A DNA stretch of 34,490 nucleotides. Origin: CAWUIH01 sp963922495. GTDB lineage: Bacteria > Pseudomonadota > Gammaproteobacteria > Coxiellales > Coxiellaceae. How positions within the stretch are numbered: position 1 is the first letter of the stretch; every line of letters begins with the position of its first letter. The notes beneath the pieces were generated by a model. It saw only the letters and a list, made by a program, of their open reading frames with translations. It was not told the DNA's origin and ran no database searches. Below are positions 24,566 through 32,144 of the stretch, piece by piece. The DNA lies in the NCBI GenBank assembly GCA_963922495.1, contig CAWUIH010000014.1, positions 1 through 34,490 on the forward strand, given 5' to 3'. A program made the position numbers and the translations under genes.

Positions 24566-25416
24566 TGAAATCAATTCGTGAAGCAATATTGGAAACTTCT
24601 AAACGGTTGGTTGCTTATTCAGACTCACCTCGTATAGATGCAGAGCAGCTAATCAGTGCAGCCACTGCTAAAAATCGCACGGCATTGTTCGCTTACCCTG
24701 ACAGCCCTTTGAATCAACAGCAACGAGTGATTCTGAAAAACTACATTCGGCAGCGACAGTTAGGTTATCCTATCGCTTATATTGTCGGTTACAAAGAGTT
24801 TTGGTCCTTGGATTTTATGGTCACTCCCGATGTCTTGGTGCCACGACCTGAAACAGAATGTATTGTGGAATGGGTATTAAACCAATTTTCTACTAAGAAA
24901 AAGATTCGTCTGCTTGATTTGGGTACGGGTTCAGGTGCCATCGCCATTTCAATTGCTGATGCACGTCCGAAATGGGAAATTACTGCGGTTGATCAGTCTC
25001 AAAAGGCATTAAACATTGCAAAGCAAAACGCACAAAAACACGATACAAACCATATAAAATTCTTACATGGTAATTGGTGCGACCCATTACCCAAAAATCA
25101 ACAATACAACATTATTGTCAGTAATCCACCTTACATCGCTGAAAATGATACCCATTTACCGAAGCTTAGCAAGGAACCCATTAATGCATTACTTGCAGGT
25201 CATGATGGTTTATCAGCAATCAAAAAGATTATTTTTCAGGCAAATTCGCGGCTTTGTAATCAGGGGTGGTTAGTATTGGAGCATGGTTATAATCAAGCAG
25301 AACAAGTCAGTGCGCTGTTGCATCAACAACAATATTCTTGTATCCAAAGCCACACAGATCTTGCCGGGATTTTACGGATTACTGTAGCTCAAAAAAATAC
25401 CATTGCACTGCATTAA
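24565..25416 (+). CDS. prmC: Release factor glutamine methyltransferase PrmC (HemK)
   Basis: PrmC methylates the GGQ glutamine of RF1 and RF2, raising termination efficiency. The 283-residue product has an N-terminal helical domain, VPRPETE (92-98), the SAM-binding LDLGTGSGAIAI (117-128) and the catalytic NPPY (187-190). It starts at GTG 24565, sharing one base with the prfA stop (TAGTG), and so is coupled directly to its substrate's gene. A 79-base gap then separates it from hemH. Confidence 0.97.
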   Translation: MKSIREAILETSKRLVAYSDSPRIDAEQLISAATAKNRTALFAYPDSPLNQQQRVILKNYIRQRQLGYPIAYIVGYKEFWSLDFMVTPDVLVPRPETECIVEWVLNQFSTKKKIRLLDLGTGSGAIAISIADARPKWEITAVDQSQKALNIAKQNAQKHDTNHIKFLHGNWCDPLPKNQQYNIIVSNPPYIAENDTHLPKLSKEPINALLAGHDGLSAIKKIIFQANSRLCNQGWLVLEHGYNQAEQVSALLHQQQYSCIQSHTDLAGILRITVAQKNTIALH

Positions 25417-25482
25417 ATTGCGCGTTCAGTCGATTTGCAAGGATAGTGCTAACCGTAGATTCCTTATTTGAGATCCAAGCGC

Positions 25483-25495
25483 TATAATAATCATC
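25483..25495 (+). promoter_or_regulatory. -10 box placed for a leaderless hemH transcript
   Basis: A perfect TATAAT (25483-25488) lies only 7 bases before the hemH ATG at 25496. Transcription from it would begin at or next to the start codon. No Shine-Dalgarno sequence is visible in the intervening bases. The -35 region at 17-base spacing (TTCCTT) is poor. Confidence 0.4.
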
Positions 25496-26518
25496 ATGAA
25501 AAAAACAGGTATATTGCTTCTTAATTTAGGGACACCCGATGCCCCAACCGTGAGGGCCGTGCGGCGATATTTGCGTGAATTTTTATCCGATCCTAAAGTC
25601 GTTGATATTTCTAGTATAGCGCGATGGATGTTGCTAAATTTCATTATTTTACCGTTTCGACCTCGAATCACTGCCAAAATGTATCAAACCATTTGGACAG
25701 AGCAAGGTTCGCCATTATTAGTCTTTAGCCAGGCATTTCAAAAGAAAGTGGCATCACGATTAGGCAAGGATTTTGTTGTTGAACTGGGTATGCGTTACGG
25801 TGATCCAAGCATTGCTTCTGCACTCGAAAAATTACATCAGGTTGAATTGGATCGGTTACTGATTTTTCCGTTATTTCCGCAATATTCTTCGGCAGCAAGC
25901 GAATCGGCAATCGAAAAAGCGCTTGAGGTTATCAAGGCTGAAAACTATCTCACACCACATTTAGTTATTAGAGATTTTTATGATCACAAGGCATTCATTG
26001 AAAGTGAGGCAAAGATTATTACCGCGCATACAAAAGATTTTCCTGTAGATCATTACCTATTTAGTTACCATGGTGTTCCCGTGCGCCAGCTGGAGCCATT
26101 TTGCGATACGAAATTTTGCGACCGAGCTCAAACATGTCCTGTGCCGCGAAAATATAACAAGCAATGCTATCGAGCGCAGTGTTATGCGACCTCGCGTGCC
26201 ATTGCTGAAAAATTGGGAATTGACGCTACTCAGTATAGTGTTGCTTTTCAATCGCGCTTGGGTCGTATACCGTGGATTCAGCCTTATACGGATCAATTTC
26301 TGGAGAAGCTTATTGCTCGTGAGGTGAAAAATCTCGTGATCATTAGTCCATCATTCGTTGCCGATTGTTTAGAAACCTTGGAAGAAATTGGTGTGCGTAC
26401 TGTCGAGCAATGGCAAGAGTTGGGTGGTGGGCAACTCAGATTGATTCCAGCGTTGAATGATCATCCACACTGGGTGGAAGGTTTTGTCGATATGGTGAAA
26501 ACAGCAGAGTCGATATGA
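25496..26518 (+). CDS. hemH: Ferrochelatase with cysteine-rich internal insertion
   Basis: HemH inserts iron into protoporphyrin IX, the last heme step. The 340-residue product has the N-terminal LLLNLGTPDAP, the metal-site His192 in FSYHGVP and the late acidic SFVADCLETLEEIG helix containing the catalytic Glu. Between the His loop and the next helix there is an insertion with five cysteines (203, 208, 214, 224, 229), in CDTKFCDRAQTC and QCYRAQC. Several bacterial ferrochelatases hold a [2Fe-2S] cluster in an internal cysteine-bearing segment, so a cluster is possible here, but this is inference. It is close behind hemA-prfA-prmC and may have its own promoter. Confidence 0.96.
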   Translation: MKKTGILLLNLGTPDAPTVRAVRRYLREFLSDPKVVDISSIARWMLLNFIILPFRPRITAKMYQTIWTEQGSPLLVFSQAFQKKVASRLGKDFVVELGMRYGDPSIASALEKLHQVELDRLLIFPLFPQYSSAASESAIEKALEVIKAENYLTPHLVIRDFYDHKAFIESEAKIITAHTKDFPVDHYLFSYHGVPVRQLEPFCDTKFCDRAQTCPVPRKYNKQCYRAQCYATSRAIAEKLGIDATQYSVAFQSRLGRIPWIQPYTDQFLEKLIAREVKNLVIISPSFVADCLETLEEIGVRTVEQWQELGGGQLRLIPALNDHPHWVEGFVDMVKTAESI

Positions 26519-26661
26519 AAAGTAAAACAGTTTTCGTTATCTGAACTGGTCTTGGTAATTTGATTGATGGGCTTTGCGACGGTTACTGAACGATGCGGTG
26601 CATTCTGAGATATCGAGTAAATATTGTAAAATAAAATTGCTTTGGTCTGAGTCGTAAATAT

Positions 26662-27276
26662 ATGCAGAAAATTGTGCTTGCAAGTGGAAATAGTGGCAAA
26701 ATTATTGAGATCAGAGCATTATTAGAGCGTTATCCCATTAGTTTGATTCCGCAGCATGAATTGGGAGTGGTTGATGTTGCTGAGACCGGCACGACATTTG
26801 TTGAGAATGCCATTATCAAAGCGCGACATGCTGCGACTATCACTGACTTGCCAGCGATTGCAGACGATTCTGGCCTTGCGGTTGATGCCCTCAATGGCGC
26901 TCCTGGAGTTTATTCAGCGCGCTATGCAGGTGACAATGCGGATGACGCAGACCGCATCGAAAAAGTGTTACATGAGATGAGAGTAGTGCCGTTGAATTCG
27001 CGCTCGGCCTGTTTCCATTGCGTAATTGTCTGGATGAGAAGCGCTATTGATCCCGCCCCGATTATTGCACATGGTCGCTGGCATGGGGAAATCATGACAG
27101 CCTCGAGAGGGCATCAAGGTTTTGGATATGACCCGATTTTTTGGATTCCTGAGTATCGCTGCAGTGCTGCAGAGCTGAATGCCAGTGTAAAAAATCGTAT
27201 CAGTCATCGTGGTAAAGCGTTTGAACAATTGAATAAATTGTTAAAAGGTGGAAACTTGATAACAGATGCCTCATAA
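26662..27276 (+). CDS. rdgB: XTP/dITP diphosphatase (RdgB/HAM1)
   Basis: RdgB removes non-canonical purine nucleotides (ITP, dITP, XTP) so that they are not built into DNA or RNA. The 204-residue product has the N-terminal substrate loop VLASGNSGKIIEI (5-17), ETGTTFVENAIIKA, the acidic ADDSGLAVDAL, SARYAG, and GFGYDPIFW near the C-terminus, all family signatures. It is preceded by 143 bases that hold no gene. An AT-rich -10-like stretch (TAAAAT) lies about 30 bases before the start. Confidence 0.96.
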   Translation: MQKIVLASGNSGKIIEIRALLERYPISLIPQHELGVVDVAETGTTFVENAIIKARHAATITDLPAIADDSGLAVDALNGAPGVYSARYAGDNADDADRIEKVLHEMRVVPLNSRSACFHCVIVWMRSAIDPAPIIAHGRWHGEIMTASRGHQGFGYDPIFWIPEYRCSAAELNASVKNRISHRGKAFEQLNKLLKGGNLITDAS

Positions 27277-27320
27277 TATGCGTAAATTCTGATCTAATTC
27301 GGTGTGCCTATGCCACATTT

Positions 27321-28151
27321 ATGAAAAGGTTGCTCATGTTTTATTCTAGGCTTGTTACTATCATCGCCAGTGTCTCATTTTTCTTTGTCAGTGTATTTGC
27401 TACTGCTTTACCCAAACCGACTACAACTATCAAAGTTCAGTCTAGTGAAAAAACACTAAACGATAACGTAAGTTCGATCAATGTAACTGGCGCATTGAGG
27501 TTGGTTATTGTACAAAGTCAGATACCAAAGGTGACAATCAAAACAGTTCACCGCGAACCGATTACAGCCCGTGTGCGCGATCATGTGTTATTTATTCATT
27601 CACCTTGGTATCTTCTACAGGGTATCGCAGTAAAACCCACGGTGATTGTTAACACTCCTGACTTAGAGCACTTGACGGTACATGGTCCAACCAACGTTGA
27701 GGGTTATCATATTCATGGACACCAGTTGACGATTGATGCTGATGGAACCGGCATCATTAATTTGGGAGGAGACATCGATGTGCAGCGCATTACCCAACGC
27801 GGTAACAATCACATTCATCTACGCTGGTTAACCATTTCTCGTTTGAGTATTGATGCCTGCGGTCGAGGAAGTATTGATTTGGCTGGTATTGCAAATACGG
27901 TTTACGTACATTTATGCGATTATGCTAGCTTGAATACAAAATTTTTGCGGACACGCATGATGCAAATTCAAACGAACAATTTTGCAACGGCAGAAGTATT
28001 ACCGATAGAAACATTGCGTGCTTTTGCTAGGGGTCACTCTAATATTTATTACTTCAAAACACCAAGTAATTTGACGCGCTATTCCACAGACTTTGGCAAT
28101 GTGCTTCGTGTAAGTTTGTGGTCAATAAATAGTGCTATGGGTTCGATTTAA
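27321..28151 (+). CDS. GIN-domain (DUF2807) exported protein
   Basis: The 276-residue product has an N-terminal signal peptide (MKRLLMFYSRLVTIIASVSFFFVSVFATA). A right-handed, beta-helix-like head of the DUF2807 type follows: VSSINVTGALRLVIVQS, LTVHGPTNVEGYHIHGHQLTIDADGTGIINLGGDI, then repeated short strands with I/L-x-V/I and G/N. GIN-domain proteins are extracellular or periplasmic and common in Bacteroidetes, and family members are described as putative autotransporter-adhesin heads. Its function here is unknown. It is convergent with the M50 protease, separated by only six bases. Confidence 0.8.
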   Translation: MKRLLMFYSRLVTIIASVSFFFVSVFATALPKPTTTIKVQSSEKTLNDNVSSINVTGALRLVIVQSQIPKVTIKTVHREPITARVRDHVLFIHSPWYLLQGIAVKPTVIVNTPDLEHLTVHGPTNVEGYHIHGHQLTIDADGTGIINLGGDIDVQRITQRGNNHIHLRWLTISRLSIDACGRGSIDLAGIANTVYVHLCDYASLNTKFLRTRMMQIQTNNFATAEVLPIETLRAFARGHSNIYYFKTPSNLTRYSTDFGNVLRVSLWSINSAMGSI

Positions 28152-28157
28152 GATTGA

Positions 28158-28838
28158 TTAAAATCCAAGTGGTACTAAATGGAATAGGCTTGCAATCCAA
28201 TTGTAGGCGCCGTAAACAATAGGAAATAGTACTCTCGATGTGATTCCGAAAAAGAATAATGCCAAAATAATCCAGAATCCAAATGGTTCAATCTTATTAT
28301 ATTCGTAGGCAGCTCTAGTAGGTAGTAAGCTTGCAATTACACGGCTACCATCTAGAGGTGGAATTGGAATTAAATTAAATAGCATTAACAGGATATTGAT
28401 AAAAATACCGTAGGTTCCAGCGAGCTGTAAGTAAATTATAAAGCCTCTTATTATTCCAATGGTGCTGTGTGAAGGACTGATCATCGATAATTTTACGACT
28501 GCAGCCCAAAAGAAAGCCATTAATAGATTGGCTAGTGGTCCGGCGATCGCAACCAGCGCCATATCACGACGCTGGTTTTTGAGGTTTTTCCAGGTAATGG
28601 GTACGGGCTTGGCATAGCCAAATAAAAAAGATCCACCTGAGGCGACCAACATGACTATTGGTAAAATGATAGTGCCAAATAAATCAATATGTTTTGTGGG
28701 GTTTAGGCTTACCCGGCCAAGCATTTTAGCCGTTTTGTCGCCTAATTTACTGGCTAGCCACCCGTGTGCCGCTTCATGTAAAGTGATTGCGAACAACAAT
28801 GGAATAGCCGCAATCGCAATATATCTTAGGATGTTCAT
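28158..28838 (-). CDS. Site-2-protease family (M50) membrane metalloprotease
   Basis: The 226-residue product has the zinc motif HEAAH (H21, E22, H25) in the first membrane segment and the third ligand region PLDGSRV (Asp163). It has about five further hydrophobic segments. NPTKHIDLFGT matches the compact M50 subfamily without a PDZ domain. Substrates are unknown: site-2 proteases cleave within membranes, often releasing regulators or clearing signal peptides. It is probably the last gene of the yraN-diaA-dolP unit, starting six bases after the dolP stop, a linkage that could reflect envelope quality control. Confidence 0.92.
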   Translation of the reverse strand: MNILRYIAIAAIPLLFAITLHEAAHGWLASKLGDKTAKMLGRVSLNPTKHIDLFGTIILPIVMLVASGGSFLFGYAKPVPITWKNLKNQRRDMALVAIAGPLANLLMAFFWAAVVKLSMISPSHSTIGIIRGFIIYLQLAGTYGIFINILLMLFNLIPIPPLDGSRVIASLLPTRAAYEYNKIEPFGFWIILALFFFGITSRVLFPIVYGAYNWIASLFHLVPLGF

Positions 28839-28844
28839 CGTGGA

Positions 28845-29423
28845 TCACTCATATTCAAAAACCTTTACGACTTTAATGACGCCTTTCACTCGCCGTGAAG
28901 CTTCAGTGGCCAAATCCGCTTGTTCTTTTGAGACAAGGCCCATTAGATAAACCACACCGTTTTCTGTGACAACTTTGAGGTTGGAAGACCGTAGTCCAGG
29001 TTTGGCGATAGTGGCTAATTTAACTTTAGTAGTTATCCAATCATCATGCGCTTTTTCCATCGTGCTAATAGGTTTCATGACAGTAATTTCATTACAGATG
29101 CGTTTAATATTTGGTACTTTCGCAACGATTTTATACCCTTGCTCGCGTAATTCCATGGTTTTTACCTGGCCAACGAGTAGGGCGACACCATTAAATATGG
29201 CCACTGAAACATGGCTATGATTTTTTGCTAACGCGGAATCTGTATTTATTTTGTGTTGTGCAATGGCACGTGCTTTATGATCAGTTTTGATTTGTTTATA
29301 GCTGCGCTTATCGTAAATAACTGTGGAACCAACGGCTGCGCCGGTTGCTCCGACAACCAGAGCGGCTGGAATACAGCCTGTCAGAGAAATTATTAGCAGT
29401 AGTAGTGCAAGACATTTTTTCAT
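28845..29423 (-). CDS. dolP: Twin-BON-domain lipoprotein DolP (YraP)
   Basis: DolP is an outer-membrane lipoprotein that supports outer-membrane integrity and BAM function. The 192-residue product (E. coli 191) has a lipoprotein signal with lipidated Cys17 (ISLTGC). A glycine-rich segment (VVGATGAAVGSTVIYDKRS) follows, then two BON domains at about 45-115 and 122-190. Each has the typical DxxITxK-like helix and a VxGVVYLMG-like strand pair. Two bases separate it from diaA, the conserved E. coli diaA-dolP neighbour. Confidence 0.94.
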   Translation of the reverse strand: MKKCLALLLLIISLTGCIPAALVVGATGAAVGSTVIYDKRSYKQIKTDHKARAIAQHKINTDSALAKNHSHVSVAIFNGVALLVGQVKTMELREQGYKIVAKVPNIKRICNEITVMKPISTMEKAHDDWITTKVKLATIAKPGLRSSNLKVVTENGVVYLMGLVSKEQADLATEASRRVKGVIKVVKVFEYE

Positions 29424-29425
29424 TA

Positions 29426-30019
29426 CTATTCCTCAGTATTGAATAATCGCCGGTCAATAATGTCACAAATACAATGAATGATCAGTAAATGAGTTTCTTG
29501 AATGCGTGCAGTGGAATCGGAAGGTACACGAATTTCAATGTCATCGGCGCAAAGGGTGCTAGCGACTTCACCACCATCGCGTCCGCTCAGTGCTATCACT
29601 GTCATATCGCGTTGATGAGCGGCAGTAATGGCTTCTACCACGTTTTTAGAATGACCGCTGGTGCTGATTGCGAGTAATATATCGCCACTGTGGCCGAGTG
29701 CCTTGACTTGTTTTGCAAATACCATTTGATAATCGTAGTCATTTGCGATTGCGGTCAGTGTTGCAGTGTCAGTGGTGAGTGCAATCGCAGGGAGTGGTGG
29801 GCGTTCGGTGAGAAATCGATTTAGCAATTCTGAGGAAAAATGTTGGGCGTCACAAGCTGAACCCCCGTTGCCACAACTTAAAATTTTGTTATTCGCCAAC
29901 AAGCATTGTGCCATGACTTCCCCAGCCTGTGCGATAGGATCGAGCAGTGTCTCCATCGTGGCGGTTTTGGTTTGTATGCTGTGTTGAAAATTATGTTTTA
30001 TGCGTTCAAACAAGTCCAT
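29426..30019 (-). CDS. diaA: SIS-domain protein DiaA (GmhA-like)
   Basis: DiaA binds DnaA and promotes timely replication initiation in E. coli. It shares the sugar-isomerase (SIS) fold with phosphoheptose isomerase GmhA. The 197-residue product (E. coli DiaA 196) shows CGNGGSACDAQHFSSEL (about 49-65), LAISTSGHSKNVVEAI and the C-terminal IQETHLLIIHCICD. These motifs alone do not separate DiaA from GmhA. The neighbours yraN upstream and dolP downstream favour DiaA. ATG 30019 is three bases after the yraN stop. Confidence 0.9.
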   Translation of the reverse strand: MDLFERIKHNFQHSIQTKTATMETLLDPIAQAGEVMAQCLLANNKILSCGNGGSACDAQHFSSELLNRFLTERPPLPAIALTTDTATLTAIANDYDYQMVFAKQVKALGHSGDILLAISTSGHSKNVVEAITAAHQRDMTVIALSGRDGGEVASTLCADDIEIRVPSDSTARIQETHLLIIHCICDIIDRRLFNTEE

Positions 30020-30022
30020 GAC

Positions 30023-30388
30023 TCAGTATTCTACCTCAATCGCGTTTTTTATCCAGGTGATTTGGTGATTTCCATCTATACCCACTAAATCAAATCGATA
30101 TAAAAGTTTGCCTAGCCATTTTTGTCTTAGCATATAATGATGCGCGGTGTTAAGCAGTCTACGTTGTTTTTGTAGTGTCACTGTTTCAATCGGCGTGCCA
30201 TATGAACTACTTTTACGATATCGTACTTCCACAAAAACGACTGTATTGTTGTCGGACATGATCAGATCAATTTCTCCCAAAGGTACATGAGAATAATTTT
30301 TGGCGATAAACTGCAGTCCTTGACGTTTCAAATAACGCAATGCCCATTTTTCAGCACGTTGTCCTTTGTTGTTTAACCATGAAATCAT
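30023..30388 (-). CDS. yraN: UPF0102 family protein YraN
   Basis: I chose ATG 30388, which has GAGGAAA about 9 bases upstream, over a GTG 27 bases earlier. The 121-residue product has the predicted PD-(D/E)xK nuclease-like core: an early Glu, GEIDLI, then VVFVEVRYR, with QKQRRLL in the C-terminal half. The family's biochemical activity is not settled. It sits directly before diaA and dolP, as in E. coli, where lpoA precedes it. Here the LD-carboxypeptidase gene lies between yraN and the lpoA remnant. The upstream gap 30416-30565 holds no gene I can support. Confidence 0.92.
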   Translation of the reverse strand: MISWLNNKGQRAEKWALRYLKRQGLQFIAKNYSHVPLGEIDLIMSDNNTVVFVEVRYRKSSSYGTPIETVTLQKQRRLLNTAHHYMLRQKWLGKLLYRFDLVGIDGNHQITWIKNAIEVEY

Positions 30389-30565
30389 GGATGTTATTTC
30401 CTCAATATGGATCACAAAAAAATCAGTCTCAGTATTTTAACCTAAAAAAGCAATCGGATTATGGTTCCTGGCGTACTATCATGAATATTGCTAATAACAA
30501 AAAAATAATACTGGCTATTCTAGATGCAGAGGTTGGGGGGTTTAGCATCAAAAATTCGAGCTTGG

Positions 30566-31591
30566 TTACCTTACAGCAGGTTGCAGTAATGAGATAGTAC
30601 CTTGATCAGCATCCATAGTTGCGAGAATTCCCTCCGGTAGTGTGAAATTATAGGAATTGTGTCCAATCGCAGCGCCGATATAACATGGGATGTCATCGGG
30701 AATATAGTGTCGGATAATATCACTAAAACGGTCGGAACCGTAAGAGTCAGCGCTAGCTGCGCATTTTGTACACTGTCCAAATATCAGGCCACTGATTTTA
30801 TTAAGCACACCGGCTAATTGCAGTTCGGATAGTAAGCGATCGACTTGATAAAAGTCTTCATGTGTTTCTTCTAAAAATAAAATCTTATGATTCCAATCGG
30901 GTTCGTATGGAGTTCCGAGCAGCGCCGTCACCAAGGTTAAATTCCCGCCGATCAGGATACCTCTGGCAGTACCGCCGTGAATTGTTTCAGTGCGGTATGT
31001 CGTTTGAATAATATCTTGATTCAGTTGGTTGTTGTTTGTTGGATTATGAAAAGTAACTTTATTTTTTTGAAACAATACTTTTTTCAAATAATCTGCGCTG
31101 AAAGTAGGCCATGCAAAGCCTGGCATTGGACCATGATAAGTGACTAAACCAGTTTTATGATGGATTGCCAATAATAGCGCGGTAATATCACTAAAACCTA
31201 ATATAATTTTAGGGTGTGTTTTTATCATATCGTAATTGAGTAATGGTAGAATTCGTGTTGCCCCATAACCACCTGTAATAGCAATAATCGCTTTGATATG
31301 GTTATCTGAAAAGGCAGTATTAATGTCATCGGCACGGTTCTGATCGTTTCCGGCAAAATGACCGGAAACTTTTAAGATTGATTTACCCAGTATTATTCGA
31401 AGTCCTAATTTTGCTAATCTTTCTTTTGCAAACGTAATTTGTTGCGTTGATCGTACCAAACTTGATGGTGCGACAAGTTCGACGGTATCCCCAGAGTGAA
31501 GTGCTTCTGGGCGTATGGTGGTTGATGCAATGACTATAATTGGTAAAGATATAACAAGAGCGATGACTAAGAAAAATATTTTACACTTCAT
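30566..31591 (-). CDS. ldcA: LD-carboxypeptidase (S66 family) with export signal
   Basis: S66 LD-carboxypeptidases cleave the terminal D-Ala from tetrapeptide muropeptides. The 341-residue product shows the catalytic triad: Ser134 in LGFSDIT, Glu241 in FLEE and His311 in IGHNSYN, followed by LPEG. It also has ITGGYGATR. Unlike the cytosolic E. coli enzyme, it has a clear N-terminal hydrophobic export signal (about 1-23, MKCKIFFLVIALVISLPIIV). It should therefore act in the periplasm, on the wall itself or on released peptides. It lies between yraN and the lpoA remnant, which suggests that it was inserted in this cluster. Confidence 0.9.
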   Translation of the reverse strand: MKCKIFFLVIALVISLPIIVIASTTIRPEALHSGDTVELVAPSSLVRSTQQITFAKERLAKLGLRIILGKSILKVSGHFAGNDQNRADDINTAFSDNHIKAIIAITGGYGATRILPLLNYDMIKTHPKIILGFSDITALLLAIHHKTGLVTYHGPMPGFAWPTFSADYLKKVLFQKNKVTFHNPTNNNQLNQDIIQTTYRTETIHGGTARGILIGGNLTLVTALLGTPYEPDWNHKILFLEETHEDFYQVDRLLSELQLAGVLNKISGLIFGQCTKCAASADSYGSDRFSDIIRHYIPDDIPCYIGAAIGHNSYNFTLPEGILATMDADQGTISLLQPAVR

Positions 31592-31603
31592 GAATTTCCT
31601 AAC

Positions 31604-31985
31604 TTATGGTGCTAACAAATGGGTTTGGCCATTTTCTATTTTTGCCCAAATCAACTTTCGGTAGATATGGCGATCAGGTGGTAAGTATAAAGCTCCAGTG
31701 GCACCTTGAATATTAAGTTGCGGCATTAAGGTCAATTTAATGATAGATGGTAAAATACTATAGCGGTCAATGCCAAGAGCATGCAGCGGTTGGCGATTAT
31801 TAAAAGAATGTGGCCAATGTATTTTGATTAATGCCTTTACAAGCACTAAATTGTGGGCAGAATGGTTATTTAAACCGACATTCTTGCCATGGGATTTGCT
31901 GCGAAATACTTTGACAGGCACTTAATAATAATGGTGCGATAGCGAGACTTGCTGCAAGAGCATTCCAGATCTTTCTAAGTTTCAT
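31604..31985 (-). pseudogene. lpoA: Decayed lpoA (PBP1A activator) with most of the gene deleted
   Basis: From ATG 31985 the frame encodes a lipoprotein signal (MKLRKIWNALAASLAIAPLL, then LSAC) and stops after about 39 residues (TAA 31866-31868). A different frame, open from 31921 to 31604, ends with a stretch resembling the C-terminus of LpoA/LppC (YraM): PLHALGIDRYSILPSI, LNIQGATGALYL, then RKLIWAKIENGQ. Intact LpoA is roughly 600 residues, so nearly all of the middle is gone and the ends are out of frame. The position, near yraN-diaA-dolP, matches lpoA synteny. Alternatively the first part is a 39-residue small lipoprotein and the second a chance frame. The family match is from memory of the family pattern. 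Confidence 0.58.
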
Positions 31986-32026
31986 TGTGCCGGTCTAGCC
32001 CAGTTGTAGCGATCGAACAAGATGGC

Positions 32027-32065
32027 ACCGTAGATATTAATCACTTGGTTGATTACATCTACGGT
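32027..32065. repeat. Strong hairpin between ihfB and the lpoA remnant
   Basis: ACCGTAGAT (32027-32035) and ATCTACGGT (32057-32065) are perfect arms. Inside them, TAATCA (32038-32043) and TGATTA (32050-32055) pair around a six-base loop. The 15-pair stem has only a two-versus-one-base internal loop. It lies about 80 bases past the ihfB stop. No clear U-tract follows on the minus strand, so it may be a terminator-like mRNA end, an RNA-stabilising structure or a repeat. Confidence 0.5.
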
Positions 32066-32144
32066 TATTTGAAAACTTGAGAGTGTTGATGAATAAATTT
32101 CCAGAAGCGCTATAGGGTTGTGTGGTAACAGAGACTCTAAGAGT

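Noticed and set aside
30566..31591. Suspicion that the LD-carboxypeptidase lacks its catalytic Ser because GGYGATR has Ala
   Set aside because: In the S66 family the nucleophile is the Ser of the G-x-SD-x-T motif, which is present (LGFSDIT). The GGYG segment is structural.
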